Positions 1-11,065 of a stretch of 64,000 nt of DNA are shown here, one piece after another. Made by a program: the position numbers and the translations under genes. The DNA is from Brachyhypopomus gauderio (lineage: Eukaryota; Chordata; Actinopteri; Gymnotiformes; Hypopomidae). A model generated the notes under the pieces. It was not told where the DNA came from. It saw only the letters and a program-made list of their open reading frames with translations, and made no database searches. Position 1 is the stretch's first letter. Each line of letters begins with the position of its first letter. The stretch is from positions 19,962,537-20,026,536 of the forward strand of contig NC_135221.1 of assembly GCF_052324685.1 (NCBI RefSeq), read 5' to 3'.

Positions 1-985
1 AGTGTGTGTTGTAGTGCTGTAATGTGGAGTGTGTGTGGTGGTGCAGTAATGTGGAGTGTGTGTGGTGGTGCAGTAATGTGGAGTGTGTGTGGTGGTGCAG
101 TAATGTGGAGTGGGTGTGGTAGTGCAGTAATGTGGAGTGTGTGGTGGTGCAGTAATGTGGAGTGTGTGTGGTAGTGCAGTAATGTGGGGTGGGTGTGGTA
201 GTGCAGTAATGTGGAGTGTGTGTGGTAGTGCAGTAATGTGGAGTGTGTGGGGTAGTGCAGTAATGTGGGGTGGGTGTGGTAGTGCAGTAATGTGGAGTGT
301 GTGTGGTAGTGCAGTAATGTGGAGTGTGTGGGGTAGTGCAGTAATGTGGAGTGTGTGTGGTGGTGCAGTAATGTGGAGTGTGTGTGGTGGTGCAGTAATG
401 TGGAGTGTGTGGGGTAGTGCAGTAATGTGGAGTGTGTGGGTAGTGCAGTAATGTGGAGTGTGTGGGGTAGTGCAGTAATGTGGAGTGTGTGGGGTAGTGC
501 AGTAATGTGGAGTGTGTGTGGTGGTGCAGTAATGTGGAGTGTGTGTGGTGGTGCAGTAATGTGGAGTGTGTGTGGTAGTGCAGTAATGTGGAGTGGGTGT
601 GGTAGTGCAGTAATGTGGAGTGTGTGTGGTGGTGCAGTAATGTGGAGTGTGTGTGGTAGTGCAGTAATGTGGGGTGGGTGTGGTAGTGCAGTAATGTGGA
701 GTGTGTGTGGTAGTGCAGTAATGTGGAGTGTGTGTGGTAGTGCAGTAATGTGGGGTGTGGTGGTGCAGTAATGTGGAGTGTGTGTGGTGGTGCAGTAATG
801 TGGAGTGTGTGTGGTAGTGCAGTAATGTGGAGTGTGTGTGGTAGTGCAGTAATGTGGAGTGTGTGGGGTAGTGCAGTAATGTGGAGTGTGTGGGGTAGTG
901 CAGTAATGTGGAGTGGGTGTGGTAGTGCAGTAATGTGGGGTGTGTGGTGGTGCAGTAATGTGGGGTGTGTGTGGTAGTGCGGTGT
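1..985. repeat. 27-bp minisatellite array
   Basis: About 36 head-to-tail copies of a 27-bp unit containing the core gcagtaatgtgg, followed by a variable GT-rich part (gtgtgtgtgg, gtgtgtgggg or gggtgtgg). Successive cores start 27 bp apart. The array runs off the left edge. The open frames it contains (repeated AVMWSV) are by-products of a unit divisible by three. It lies in the presumed first intron of spire2. Confidence 0.95.
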
Positions 986-1044
986 GTGTGGGACTCACCT
1001 GGCTCTCAGGAACAAACAAAGCAAGTGCAGCACCTCCTTCAGCT

Positions 1045-1685
1045 ACAGCAGAGGAGGAGAGGAGAAATGGAGGAAATGAGGAGAGGGGAGAGATGGAGGA
1101 AAAGAGGAGAGGGGAGAAGGGCAGAGACATGGAGTGGAGAGAAGGGGAGAGGGGAGAGAGGTGGAGGGGAGAGGAGCAGATAGAGGTGGAGAGGAGGGGG
1201 GCAGAGAGAGGTGGAGGGGATGGGGGTAGATAGAGGTGGAGGGGAGGGGGGTAGAGAGAGGTGGAGGGGAGGGGGGCAGAGAGAGGTGGACGGGAGGGGG
1301 GTAGAGAGAGGTGGAGGGGAGGGGGGCAGAGAGAGGTGGAGGGGATGGGGGTAGATAGAGGTGGAGGGGAGGGGGGCAGAGAGAGGTGGAGGGGAGGGGG
1401 GCAGAGAGAGGTGGAGGGGAGGGGGCAAGAGAGAGGTGGAGGGGAGGGGGCAAGAGAGAGGTGGAGGGGATGGGGATAGATAGAGGTGGAGGGGAGGGGG
1501 GCAGAGAGAGGTGGAGGGGAGGGGGGTAGAGAGAGGTGGAGGGGAGAGGGGTAGAGAGAGGTGGAGGGGAGGGGGGCAAGAGAGAGGTGGAGGGGAGGGG
1601 GGCAGAGAGAGGTGGAGGGGAGGGGGCAAGAGAGAGGTGGAGGGGAGGGGGGCAGAGAGAGGTGGAGGGGAGGTATAGAGAGTGG
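1045..1685. repeat. 25-bp polypurine minisatellite array
   Basis: About 25 copies of a 25-bp unit that is almost pure purine on the plus strand (ggtggaggggaggggggcag then agagag). Long polypurine tracts with repeated runs of four to six G can form triplex (H-DNA) or G-quadruplex structures; that is inference from composition. Long open frames on the complement (PPPLHLS repeats) are by-products. Confidence 0.95.
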
Positions 1686-2020
1686 TGAAGAGGAGTTAGT
1701 CTGGAGTTTAAAAGCACCGCTGCCATAGGCATCACACACTGCGCACATGGGCCCATTCTAGCTGTCCCGTCTATCTGACCCGTCTACCTGATGTCAGGTA
1801 TCACTGCACACACTGCTCACTTCTGTATCTGGATCCTACTACCTAAATCAGCCTTGGTGAGTTCACACAGCAGCTCCGTTCTTGTTTTTTCACTGTCTCT
1901 AACAGGCTGTCTGTGTTTTGGCTTCACTTTTGGTCTCTGTCCAAGTCATCAAAGATAAACACAGGCATCTTGTTTTTGTTCAACAGTTGGGATGGGAATA
2001 CAGCCCTGAGCGGACTGAGG

Positions 2021-2255
2021 CCTGGGTCCGTGTGGTCACCCCGGGTCCGTGTGGTCACCCCGGGTCCGTGTGGTCACCCCGGGTCCGTGTGGTCACCCTG
2101 GGTCCGTGTGGTCACCCTGGGTCCGTGTGGTCACCCCGGGTCTGTGTGGTCACCCCGGGTCCGTGTGGTCACCCCGGGTCCGTGTGGTCACCCCAGGGCC
2201 GTGTGGTCACCCCGGGGCCGTGTGGTCACCCTAGGGCCGTGTGGTCAGCCTGCAG
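2021..2255. repeat. 19-bp minisatellite array
   Basis: About 12 copies of gggtccgtgtggtcacccc (19 bp), the last copies diverging (cagggcc, tagggcc). It is CpG-containing and GC-rich. There is no sign of coding use. Confidence 0.92.
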
Positions 2256-2627
2256 TAGAACTGTCAGGCCATCAAGACTGCTCTGTTCATGCAGCAGAGC
2301 TGAATCCCCTCCAGACGCCTGGACACAGCGCTCTGAGAGCTCAGATTACTGGCAGCACAGGAGGAGGAGTTACATACCATACCCACAACACCCAGGGGAG
2401 CCCAACACAGACCATCAGCTAAACTTGAGCCCGTCTAACCCCCCTCCCCCACTCTGAAACAGGGCAAAGCCACACTGCACAGAACAGGCCTGAACAGGGC
2501 TCAAGGACAAAGAGCCTCACCAACACTCGGTTCAGTTCGGTCAGCATGGGCAGCGCAAGTTCCTCTTCAGCATAAAGCCAAAATACTGAGCATGGAGTAT
2601 TTTGATTGCTGCGAGGATCAAACTGGT

Positions 2628-3037
2628 GCCAGAAATACCACGATACTAACATTTAGTCCAGAAATACCACGATACCAACATTCAGTCCAGAAATACCACA
2701 ATACGAACATTTAGTCCAGCAATACCACGATACTAACATTTAGTCCAGAAATACCACAATACTAACATTTAGTCCAGAAATACCACAATACTAACATTTA
2801 GTCCAACAATACCACAATACTAACATTTAGTCCAGAAATACCACAATACTAACATTCAGTCCAGAAATACCACAATACTAACATTTAGTCTAGCAATACC
2901 ATGATACTAACATTTAGTCCAGCAATACCACGATACTAACATTTAGTCCAGAAATACCACGATACTAACATTTAGTCCAGAAATACGATACTAACATTTA
3001 GTCCTGAAATACCACAATACTTATATTTAGTCCAGAA
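2628..3037. repeat. 29-bp minisatellite array, interrupted by a hAT element
   Basis: About 14 copies of a 29-bp unit built on aataccacaatactaacat then ttagtccag. The array stops abruptly at 3037, where a hAT-type element begins. A diverged remainder of a monomer (gtccagaaattccattgcac) resumes at 4693 just after the element, so the element landed inside the array. Confidence 0.93.
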
Positions 3038-4692
3038 TAGGGCTGCACGATTAATCGTATTTTTATCGTTATCGCGATGTGAAGTTTCACGATAAACACA
3101 TCGAAAGAGCCACGATAACTCCTTGAATAACAGCAAACTCAAATTGCGATATCCTCGTCCAGCAATAGAGGGAGCTATTCGCGCTGCAGACTATGATCAC
3201 GTGACGTAAGTAGGCAAGAGACAGAGTGAGGCAGAGTTGCCAGGTTCTCGGTTTTCACGCCAAATTGGGCTTGTTTGAAAATCCAGGCGGGTAAAAATTC
3301 TGGGGCCGCGGGGTGCGGTTTTTTGGGCTACTTTTGAGTTGGGCTACTGCGGAAGTTACAAGTCAACACTAAGAATCGATCGCGATATAATACTTAATTT
3401 GTCTCCAGTTCACACTCGCACACCCCCCCCCCCCCCCGCCGACAACTTACACTCGCAGATTTTGTGCGGAAAGCTTTTGTAGGACCTGGCAACCCTGGAG
3501 TGGGGTGAACACGCTCATCAGACACGCGATTTGGTTTAAGCCTGGTTTACACTTGATGCGGCGCGAGGGTCCGGGAGGCGAAAATAACGTAATCGCGGTG
3601 GCTTCGCCCGTGTGCAATTGCCTCGCGCGCTGTCGATTCACGAGGTCGTGCACCTCTCGAATTTTGTAAGTTCGCGCGCGCCGCGTCTCGGCGCAATGAG
3701 AACAGTCATGTTTGCAGGGTTCATACACCTATACAAGGTGGAATTCAAGCACTTGTATGTCACTTTCAAGGTCCATTTCAATAATTCCCAGCACGTTATT
3801 GAATTAAATATTTATACATATACTCTAAATGATTCGAAATTATTCGCTTTTTTATCACATTATTTAATGTTATTATTTATTTAAAGTTCGCGCGCGCCGC
3901 GTCTCGGCGCAATGAGAACAGTCATGTTTGCAGGGTTCATACACCTATACAAGGTGGAATTCAAGCACTTGTACGTCACTTTCAAGGTCCATTTCAATAA
4001 TTCCCAGCACGTTATTGAATTAAATATTTATACATATACTCTAAATGATTCGAAATGATTCGCTTTTTTATCACATTATTTAATGGATATTTATTTTCAA
4101 AACGCCCAATCTTAACGTCTTCACGTTCTCTCATGTTTCGTCCTGGAATTACAAGAGGCTCGTATTTGTTAACGTAATACAAGAGAATTGTTCAGTCAGA
4201 CAGATATTTGTTGTGAAACGAAGTAGTTACAATTTCAAGCCTTTTCAAATACTTTAGCCTAAATTCCAGCACTTTTCAAACCTGAAACACAAAGCAACAT
4301 TAAAATTGGTCAGGTAAAAGTTCATTCCCCTGTATTTGAGGGGTGTTTTTTTTTATACTACTAGGCCTACATATCGTTTCGGACAACACTGCAAAGAATG
4401 TGACACGGCAAGATTAAACGCTTCCGCCGTTCGCGGAGGTTAACGAGGTGTGGAGTCGCTCACTCGTGAAAGTATAAACCTAGATTGAATCTATTGTTGA
4501 ATAAACCTGCAAAATATTTGGAATTATTCTGGATTCATTACACAGTAAAAAACAAAACAAATTAACGTGCTGCTGTTCAGAGAGACACTACATTTCTGTA
4601 TTTTAATCTTAATTTATCGTGGTTCACATCGATATCGGGATATCCAACAACGTTATCGCACATGCAATTCTAGTCCATATCGTGCACCCCTA
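3038..4692. mobile_element. Non-autonomous hAT-type DNA transposon, 1655 bp
   Basis: The ends are an imperfect terminal inverted repeat: tagggctgcacgat at the left, and atcgtgcacccct then a at the right, whose complement reads taggggtgcacgat. Perfect 8-bp target duplications, gtccagaa, flank it at 3030-3037 and 4693-4700. An 8-bp duplication with TAGGG-type ends is the hAT signature. No transposase frame was found, so it must have been mobilised in trans. It contains an internal direct duplication (3668-4086) and a C-rich run near 3426. Confidence 0.88.
3668..4086. repeat. 216-bp-period internal duplication within the hAT element
   Basis: Two nearly identical copies (about 3668-3870 and 3884-4086) both begin aagttcgcgcgcgccgcgtc and both end at ttatttaatg. 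The period is 216 bp with a short non-repeated spacer. Only a few substitutions separate the copies, so the duplication is recent relative to the element or was part of its founder copy. Confidence 0.9.
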
Positions 4693-4961
4693 GTCCAGAA
4701 ATTCCATTGCACTAACATTTAAATCTTATCTTTGCTTCTTTTTAATGTTTTAAAAAAGAATTCTGTAAATCACATTGAGTTGCATGTATGTATGAATAGT
4801 GCTAAACAAATAAAGATTATTTAAAATGTTTAAATATCCCACAACCTTTGTAATAACAATAACACGTTCAATTAAAAGAGCTCAGCTCAAGAGACAGGCT
4901 TTGTCATCTGTTGCCATGGAAATTATATACATGGTATTTGAAGACACCTTCAAATAGAGAC

Positions 4962-5432
4962 ATGGGAGAGGAGAAACACCACGGTGGAGTAGGGGAGAGG
5001 AGAAACACCACGGTGGAGTAGAAAAGAGGAGAAACACCACAGTGGAGTAGGGGAGAGGAGAAACACCACGGTGGAGTAGAAAAGAGGAGAAACACCACGG
5101 TGGAGTAGGAAAGAGGAGAAACACCACGGTGGAGTAGAAAAGAGGAGAAACACCATGGTGGAGTAGGAAAGAGGAGAAACACCACGGTGGAGTAGGGGAG
5201 AGGAGAAACACCACGGTGGAGTAGGAAAGAGGAGAAACACCACGGTGGAGTAGGGGAGAGGAGAAACACCACGGTGGAGTAGGAAAGAGGAGAAACACCA
5301 CGGTGGAGTAGAAAAGAGGAGAAACACCACAGTGGAGTAGGGGAGAGGAGAAACACCACGGTGGAGTAGAAAAGAGGAGAAACACCACGGTGGAGTAGGG
5401 GAGAGGAGAAACACCACAGTGGAATAGGGGAG
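4962..5432. repeat. 29-bp minisatellite array
   Basis: About 16 copies of a 29-bp unit (gtggagtaggggagaggaga then aacaccacg), with two alternating variants, aggggagagg and aaaagagg or ggaaagagg. All three frames on the minus strand are open through it, which is a by-product of unit sequence. Confidence 0.94.
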
Positions 5433-6660
5433 AACCACCATGGTTCCACTCCCAAAGAACACACATGGTCACACTGATCAATGATACCACACCGTCATAC
5501 TGAGCTAAACTAGCTGGTCTTCACACACTGAAGAAGAAGAATTGGGGCTACAGTTTTGTGTCTGGTTGGTAAATATGAGGTATTTGTTCTGATTGGCTCT
5601 TAGTGTAGTCAATGTAGAAACGCTACACATCTACAGCAACCCCCAAACATCCATGAAAGTATTATAAAATGGACTATAAAATGGTTCCCTGGACTGACAT
5701 ATGCACACACGTTCACAAACCCTCTTCTTTCAATCAAATAATGTGCGTTTTCTCGCTGATCTATGGGCGCTTGCTCTGATCTTCTCGAGAGGTCGCGTTT
5801 TGTTATTGTTTTTCCCTCATTTACGCAACTTACAATCTGAAGAACAGTGCTACTCTAATCCGTCGGTCGATTAAGGCGCGTTAGCTCATTTTACACCAGA
5901 AAGCCCTGGACTGTGTCAGAGGCGCATTAGCGCTAAAAGGCGTTTTATAGCTGTGTGTACGTGCAATCCAGCCACGTGCGTTTATACCAGCGAGCGTTAG
6001 TGTTGCCTTTAACCAGACTTTATGTGGCACTATATGTTTCTCCGTGATCCGTAAAAGCGGTTTAGTGCTCTATCGCAATAAGAAATTCTTCTTCTTCGAT
6101 CATCTGTATTCTCCTTGCCCATCTACGAACCCCGTTCCCTACGGACAAGAACCAACATGCCAAGTGTTACTAAGCACGCTCACACCAGCAGTCTGCATTT
6201 TTCTAATCGTCTCATCCGAAGCTTCCGGGGACTTCCTGGAGATGTCTTCACTCACAGTGGTGTCGGTCAAACTTGCCAGCTTGAATCTAGGATTTATGTT
6301 TGTGCATCTCATCACGCCAAGATTTCATTGCCTACTGCACCGCATAAATAATAGATCATTTACTGGCCCAAGTAGAGTCCAGAACCGAGGAGGCAATTTA
6401 CTGGCCCAAGCACACATGACCAGAACCGAGATGGTCGATTACCACCCAAGTACGGTCCAGAACTGCAGTGACTGCAGCGTTTTAAACTCGTTTTGTTTTG
6501 AACGCGTTTTGACACCTAGCTTTTTGTGATGGTTTGTTACCCAACATTACTTTATTGCAATACAAAATAAACTACAAAACAAACTGACCACGTTGTACTG
6601 GTGCTGGCGAAAATGCACGTACACGGAGACGAGAAGTTAAAGATCAATCAACGGCACGTG
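5433..6660. other. Non-coding stretch upstream of the spire2 donor site
   Basis: No supported gene. The 161-codon plus-strand open frame at 6044-6529 has no recognisable domain and low-complexity-free but unremarkable composition; I treat it as chance. The segment 5750-6530 has a mosaic look (GC-rich patches between AT-rich ones, a twice-repeated tttactggcccaag motif near 6360 and 6398) and may be an old transposon, but no terminal repeats were seen. On the minus strand this is the start of spire2 intron 1. Confidence 0.4.
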
Positions 6661-6666
6661 TCTTAC

Positions 6667-6973
6667 CAGTACTGCTTTGAGGTTCGCCCCGCAAGGAGAC
6701 TGTCCCGTCTCTGTGAAGGAGAATCGAAGAAGGACCGTTCACGCGGTAGAGGAGCCCTGGGTGTGCGCGCTCCCGCGGCACCCTGAGCCCGCCGCAGCAC
6801 TGATAACACACCGCCCAAGCCTGCTCTTCGTTTATGGGCTGCTCGTACGATTTCAGCACCTCCTCGAGGGACAGCTCCCTGGGGTCCCCGAGTTCGCGCG
6901 CGTCTCCCCGATCTGCAGCGGCAGACGGCCGCGACTCGCCGTCCCTGCCGCCTCTGTTTGCTGATCTGGCCAT
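6667..6973 (-). CDS. spire2: Spire-type actin nucleator, first coding exon (partial gene)
   Basis: This exon encodes the first 102 residues of a Spire protein plus one base of the next codon. Spire proteins nucleate actin with formins through four WH2 domains and act in vesicle transport and meiotic spindle positioning. The signature is the start of the KIND domain: residues about 34-60 read [14 protein letters not shown] then [14 protein letters not shown], very close to human SPIRE2 and SPIRE1. EEVLKxYEQP favours SPIRE2. The chosen ATG (6973) has the context gcagccATGGCC. The exon ends at a clean donor (CTG|GTAAGA; intron from 6666 leftwards). The remaining KIND domain, WH2 repeats, Spire box and FYVE-like domain must lie beyond the left edge, as nothing in 1-6660 matches them. 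Intron 1 is therefore more than 6.6 kb and full of minisatellites. Paralogue choice (spire2 rather than spire1) is less certain than family. Confidence 0.82.
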
Positions 6974-7345
6974 GGCTGCGGTACCGAGTCCATTCTTTAC
7001 GCCACGCACTCCATAGACGTGCGCTCCCCTCGCCTTCGCCAGCTCCTCTTCCTCCTCCGCAGCGAATATCCCTGTCAGTGAGCACGAAGCTACTTTTGAT
7101 CCGCGCAGCGTCCGGCAGTGGCGAAACAAGGGATGACCTGATGGTGCAATGACGAGCAGAAAACACCCGACAAACTTGTTGGGAACCTACTGCCTTCCGC
7201 GGGATGCGTCTGGTGATGTAATGTGGGTGAACATCTCGTGGGGGCAGCGGACCGCAGATAGACGAGCTCGGCTACGCGTGATTCGGAATTCTGACATCTC
7301 CGCGTCCCCGTTCGGTCCTGCTCCGAGACAGGCGCGCGAGCGCGC
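6670..7345 (-). promoter_or_regulatory. CpG-rich promoter region of spire2
   Basis: CpG density and GC content rise sharply from about 6670 to 7345 and fall on both sides, covering exon 1 and about 370 bp upstream of its ATG. This is the expected CpG-island-like promoter. An upstream in-frame extension of the exon (to about 7129) is open but reads as 5' leader. No TATA box was identified. Confidence 0.55.
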
Positions 7346-7800
7346 ACGAGCGTGCACGGTCCGCATTCTCAAATTTCAGATCAATCAAAAACGTGACCTC
7401 CACTATTAAATACACTAAGCATTCCAGTATGGAAAACAGTTCAAGTCAAACATTTACTTCTTTGGAATAACATAACAAATACAGCCGTTATATTTGAAAG
7501 CCATATTAATATTTGTTTTGTTTTATAGGCTTGGTTGTACGTGGTTTATTTCAGTTGACAACGTCAACAGCAATAATAACAACAACAACGAACTATGTTT
7601 AGCAGTTATAGATTAAACATGCAGGTCAGAGTGCCTTACAGTACAAAACAAAAAAGAAATTAATCAAAAAATATTTTACTAAAAAATGGAAGGTTAGAGA
7701 TTAGACTGAAATTTAAATGACTGAATTTTAAGAATAAAGGAAACACATGATGATCATAGATATGGAGGGGAATACCCCACCCCACCCTCCCGTCCATGTT
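7346..7800. other. AT-rich intergenic sequence
   Basis: AT-rich sequence between the spire2 promoter and the telomere-like block. I see no gene, terminal repeats or array here. Confidence 0.4.
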
Positions 7801-7802
7801 CA

Positions 7803-7960
7803 CTAATCTAACTAACCTTAAACTAACCTAACCCTAACCTTAAACTAACCTAACCCTAACCTTAAAACTAATCTAATCCTACCCTTAAACTAATCTAACC
7901 CTAACTTTACACTAACGTAACCCTAACCTTAATCTAACGTAACCATAACCTCACATACAA
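7803..7960. repeat. Degenerate telomere-like (CCTAA) block
   Basis: Repeated aacctaaccctaacctt with variants. It resembles the vertebrate telomere repeat CCCTAA but is degenerate and short. Similar blocks recur at 9.5, 18.2, 26.0, 47.6, 59.4 and 63.4 kb. Confidence 0.75.
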
Positions 7961-8479
7961 AACGTCTGCGCTGAACATGCAGACCCAGGACGATTTTCTT
8001 TGATTATGTGACGCTGTATCCAAACATTTGTCATCGGCCTCATGTGATTATAGCGCCCCCACCCCGTCGAAGCGGGAACAGCGATTTGTGTTGGCGCTAC
8101 ACGCTTCGTTTTTTAAATAATGCACAAAAATATATGTATGTAATTTATCGTATTTGTGCGTTAGTTTTTTAATGTATTAAATTATCTACTCCCTTGGCAT
8201 TTGATTAAGACAATCTGCTTGATATTTGATCTTCTGCGTGGACATTCCTCTCTGTGGCAGGAAACATACCAAATGGATCAGAATGTAGTAGAATGATGAA
8301 AAAATGCTGTATAATTCTAATGAAATGCTGTAGAATTATAACAGAAATACAGTGCTGTAGAATTAAGACAACAGTATGCTGTAGAATGATCTTTTAATTT
8401 AACCATGGGGTATGCTGAAATGTTTATGTTCACAAACTGGTAACAATCAGATAAATCAGATTTAAACCATTAAATGTAT

Positions 8480-8830
8480 GTTTCCCTAATCCCAACAACA
8501 TATTTGAGTGTATCTAGTAAAATGTGATTTAGAGAGTCAAATGCTGCACTGAGATCAGCATAAGCAGAGTCACATGACCCGGGTCAGAGGTCAACAACAG
8601 CTCATGAACTACCGGATCACTCTGTACTATGAGGAGACCTAAACTCTGACTCAAAGACTTAATGTATCTGGGTGTGATTCAGGTATGACCTTAGCTGCTG
8701 AGATACAGCTGCCTTGGAAATAAAGGGAGACTTTGAGCATAGGGAGATTAGGAAATTTGCCCAGCAGAGGGGGCTTATGTTCCACAACACTACTGGATCA
8801 TCTGACTGCAAAGATAAGGGGAAGAATGTC
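8480..8830 (-). mobile_element. LINE (L2/CR1-like) reverse transcriptase relic
   Basis: On the minus strand near 8530-8580 the translation reads ADLSAAFDSLNHILLDTL, matching the conserved LDLSAAFDTVDH block of L2-like reverse transcriptases. Surrounding sequence has the same feel but is too decayed to extend. No target duplication or 3' tail was recognised. It is an old 5'- and 3'-truncated insertion. Confidence 0.65.
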
Positions 8831-9484
8831 AGATATTGTTTACATGAATTAAAAATTACCTCTATAAACTATAAACACAGAGTACATATCTAACATGTAA
8901 ATTATGTCTTTTTTTTGAGTTGAACATGCTTATGAATAAACAGACATTGCACATGGGCCAAGAACTCAAGTGTCAAATAAAAACATTAAATGTATTACAT
9001 CATCAGATGAATGACATACTAGTTTGTACCATTTATGACAATTTCCCATATTGAACAAAAGCAGAATACATATAACAACAGTACAGTAACAATGTTACTC
9101 GGTGCTGGAGTGAACTTGTCCCTCTAAGTAACAGTGTTATCAGTGCTGTCTGAAGGGTCATCAGATCTGGATTGCTGGGGTTGCTGGGGTCTGGGTTGCT
9201 GGGGTTTGGGTCTGGTGAGGTTTTGTTTAATCAGGATATGCACAAATAAACTGTTAAACTTCAACATATACAGTAAGTTACAGGAAAAATAATCAGAACT
9301 GCTGAATTTAAGTATAATTAACGAATACATTTATAACAAACAAAGTACAAACAGCTTTGTCCAGTTTTCTCAGAGTGAATAGTTCATAGAAATGTTTATG
9401 GCTAAATATGAAGGACTATAAGTAACTGTTACTGTCTTAAATGAAAGCTGAGAACAAACCAAAATCAGTGGCATTTCTCTTTTG

Positions 9485-9650
9485 AAACTAGAGTTAGGGT
9501 TAATATTAGAGTTAAGGTTAGATTTAGGTTTAGAGTTAAAATTTTGGATTAGGGTTAAGGTTAAAGTTAAGATTAGGGTTGGGGTTAGAGTTTGGGTTTA
9601 GGTTAGGATTAGAGTTAAAATTAGGGTTAAAGTTAGGGATAGTGAGATAG
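9485..9650. repeat. Degenerate TTAGGG-like block
   Basis: About 165 bp of ttagggttaa, tagagttaag and related variants, on the opposite strand polarity to the block at 7.8 kb. Probably decayed telomere-like satellite; there is no intact run of more than two TTAGGG. Confidence 0.65.
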
Positions 9651-9840
9651 AGGACTTCATTTGGACCTGGATTCTTGTAAAATAAGTGCAGAGTGACTTC
9701 TTTGTCTCTTCATGTACCATTTGTGAGTCACTCAGTAACTCAGTAACACTATAACGCTGTAACACCGTAACAGTCCCTTATTTCACCCCCTCATACTGCA
9801 TAACAAAAGTAAAACGTTAACAGTAAAATAAAAATATCAA

Positions 9841-10655
9841 TATAGCCGCAAGCGGCGATTCCGGGTTCAAGCACGTATGTGGTTCTATGGGCCTAAGATG
9901 CAATTAGATGCAAGTTTTTTGAACTCATAGATCCAAATCATACAAAACCCTTTACTCACACATTTGTGGATTGTGCCTAACAGGATAGCAGTGTGAGTTT
10001 TGCTGACTTTAGAGGTTTTTATGTACTGTAGCACCTGTGAAAGGCACTTCACAAGAACCTCAATCTGTTTCAAATTAGGAGTTGATCACACCGTTTATGA
10101 GTTATAGCAGTGTAGGTCATATATGGCAAAGCTGTAATGATTCAATGGGTAAGTGATTCAATATGGAAAGTTTCTTTTGATAATTACTTACCTATCAGAG
10201 ATTATGACCACACCAATTATGAGATGATTGGATCAAATTCCTAGAACTTCCTAAAGTGCATTTTTTTAAAGTGATGAATGTGACAAAACTATGCATCTAA
10301 ATAACATTTGTAATTGCAACGTTGTTTGTACTGCAATGAATCAATGGCATCTAGTTTTTTTTATTAAAGTCCACCTTTGTTGTTGATAATTATTGATAAT
10401 GAGATTCTTGTGAATAGTTTGACACAAAGATTCTGGTGATCAGATGAAAAACCCAGAACTGGTTCCAAAATGTAGATTTTACATATACAAATTAGGAAGT
10501 GATAGTAGCTTAAGGGTTCAATAAGTGTTTCTAGGACTTACAGGTGTGGGAGATATGTAGATGTGCAGATATGTAAATATGGAGATATGTAGATATGTAA
10601 ATATGGAGATATGGACCAAAACAATCTACGTGCCTGAACCCTAAATAATAAACTG
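9841..10655. mobile_element. Probable interspersed repeat starting at a GCCGCAAGCGGC hairpin
   Basis: The left end has a short perfect palindrome (agccgcaagcggc) followed by gattccgggttcaagcac, a start I associate with a common teleost repeat family whose name I cannot give with certainty. The right end near 10637 reads gcctgaaccctaaataataa. Between them is AT-rich sequence including a small gatatgtagatatgtaaata repeat (10565-10615). No terminal inverted repeats or coding region were seen. Confidence 0.4.
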
Positions 10656-11007
10656 GGAGGCGACATTTTAATACAAAAACTGCACTACGATTTTCTTAAT
10701 AATTTAAACTTTTTACAATTAGAGGTGTATAAAATAAGAATGTATTACTAAATGGTAAAAACTGATATCAGTGCTATCACTGATTATACCCTTACTCTTA
10801 TTATTCACTGCTGTAATTTTTTTCTGTACATATGTAAATTCCATTGGAAATTTTAATAGTATTTTAGTTCAGTACCTTTTATATTTAGTTTATTTTTCTT
10901 ACTGTTTCTCTTCTATCTGGCATTCTTGGTAAGGAGCATAGAAAGAATTTCATTGTACATGGAAACCTGTTTCCTTACTGCAAATGACAATCTACTTTCT
11001 TAACTTA

Positions 11008-11008
<1 letters not shown>

Positions 11009-11062
<54 letters not shown>
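11009..11062. repeat. (CA)n microsatellite
   Basis: Uninterrupted CA dinucleotides, about 27 units. Confidence 0.97.

Positions 11063-11065
<3 letters not shown>

Noticed and set aside
137-977. Overlapping open frames rich in AVMWSV repeats
   Set aside because: Produced by the 27-bp minisatellite; no start context, splice sites or family match.
4882-5490. Three parallel open frames on the minus strand
   Set aside because: All three frames being open at once is explained only by the 29-bp array.
6044-6529. 161-codon plus-strand open frame
   Set aside because: No recognised domain, no coding-like composition and no splice signals.
7803-7960. Interpretation as a true interstitial telomere
   Set aside because: No long run of exact CCCTAA; the block is degenerate and short.
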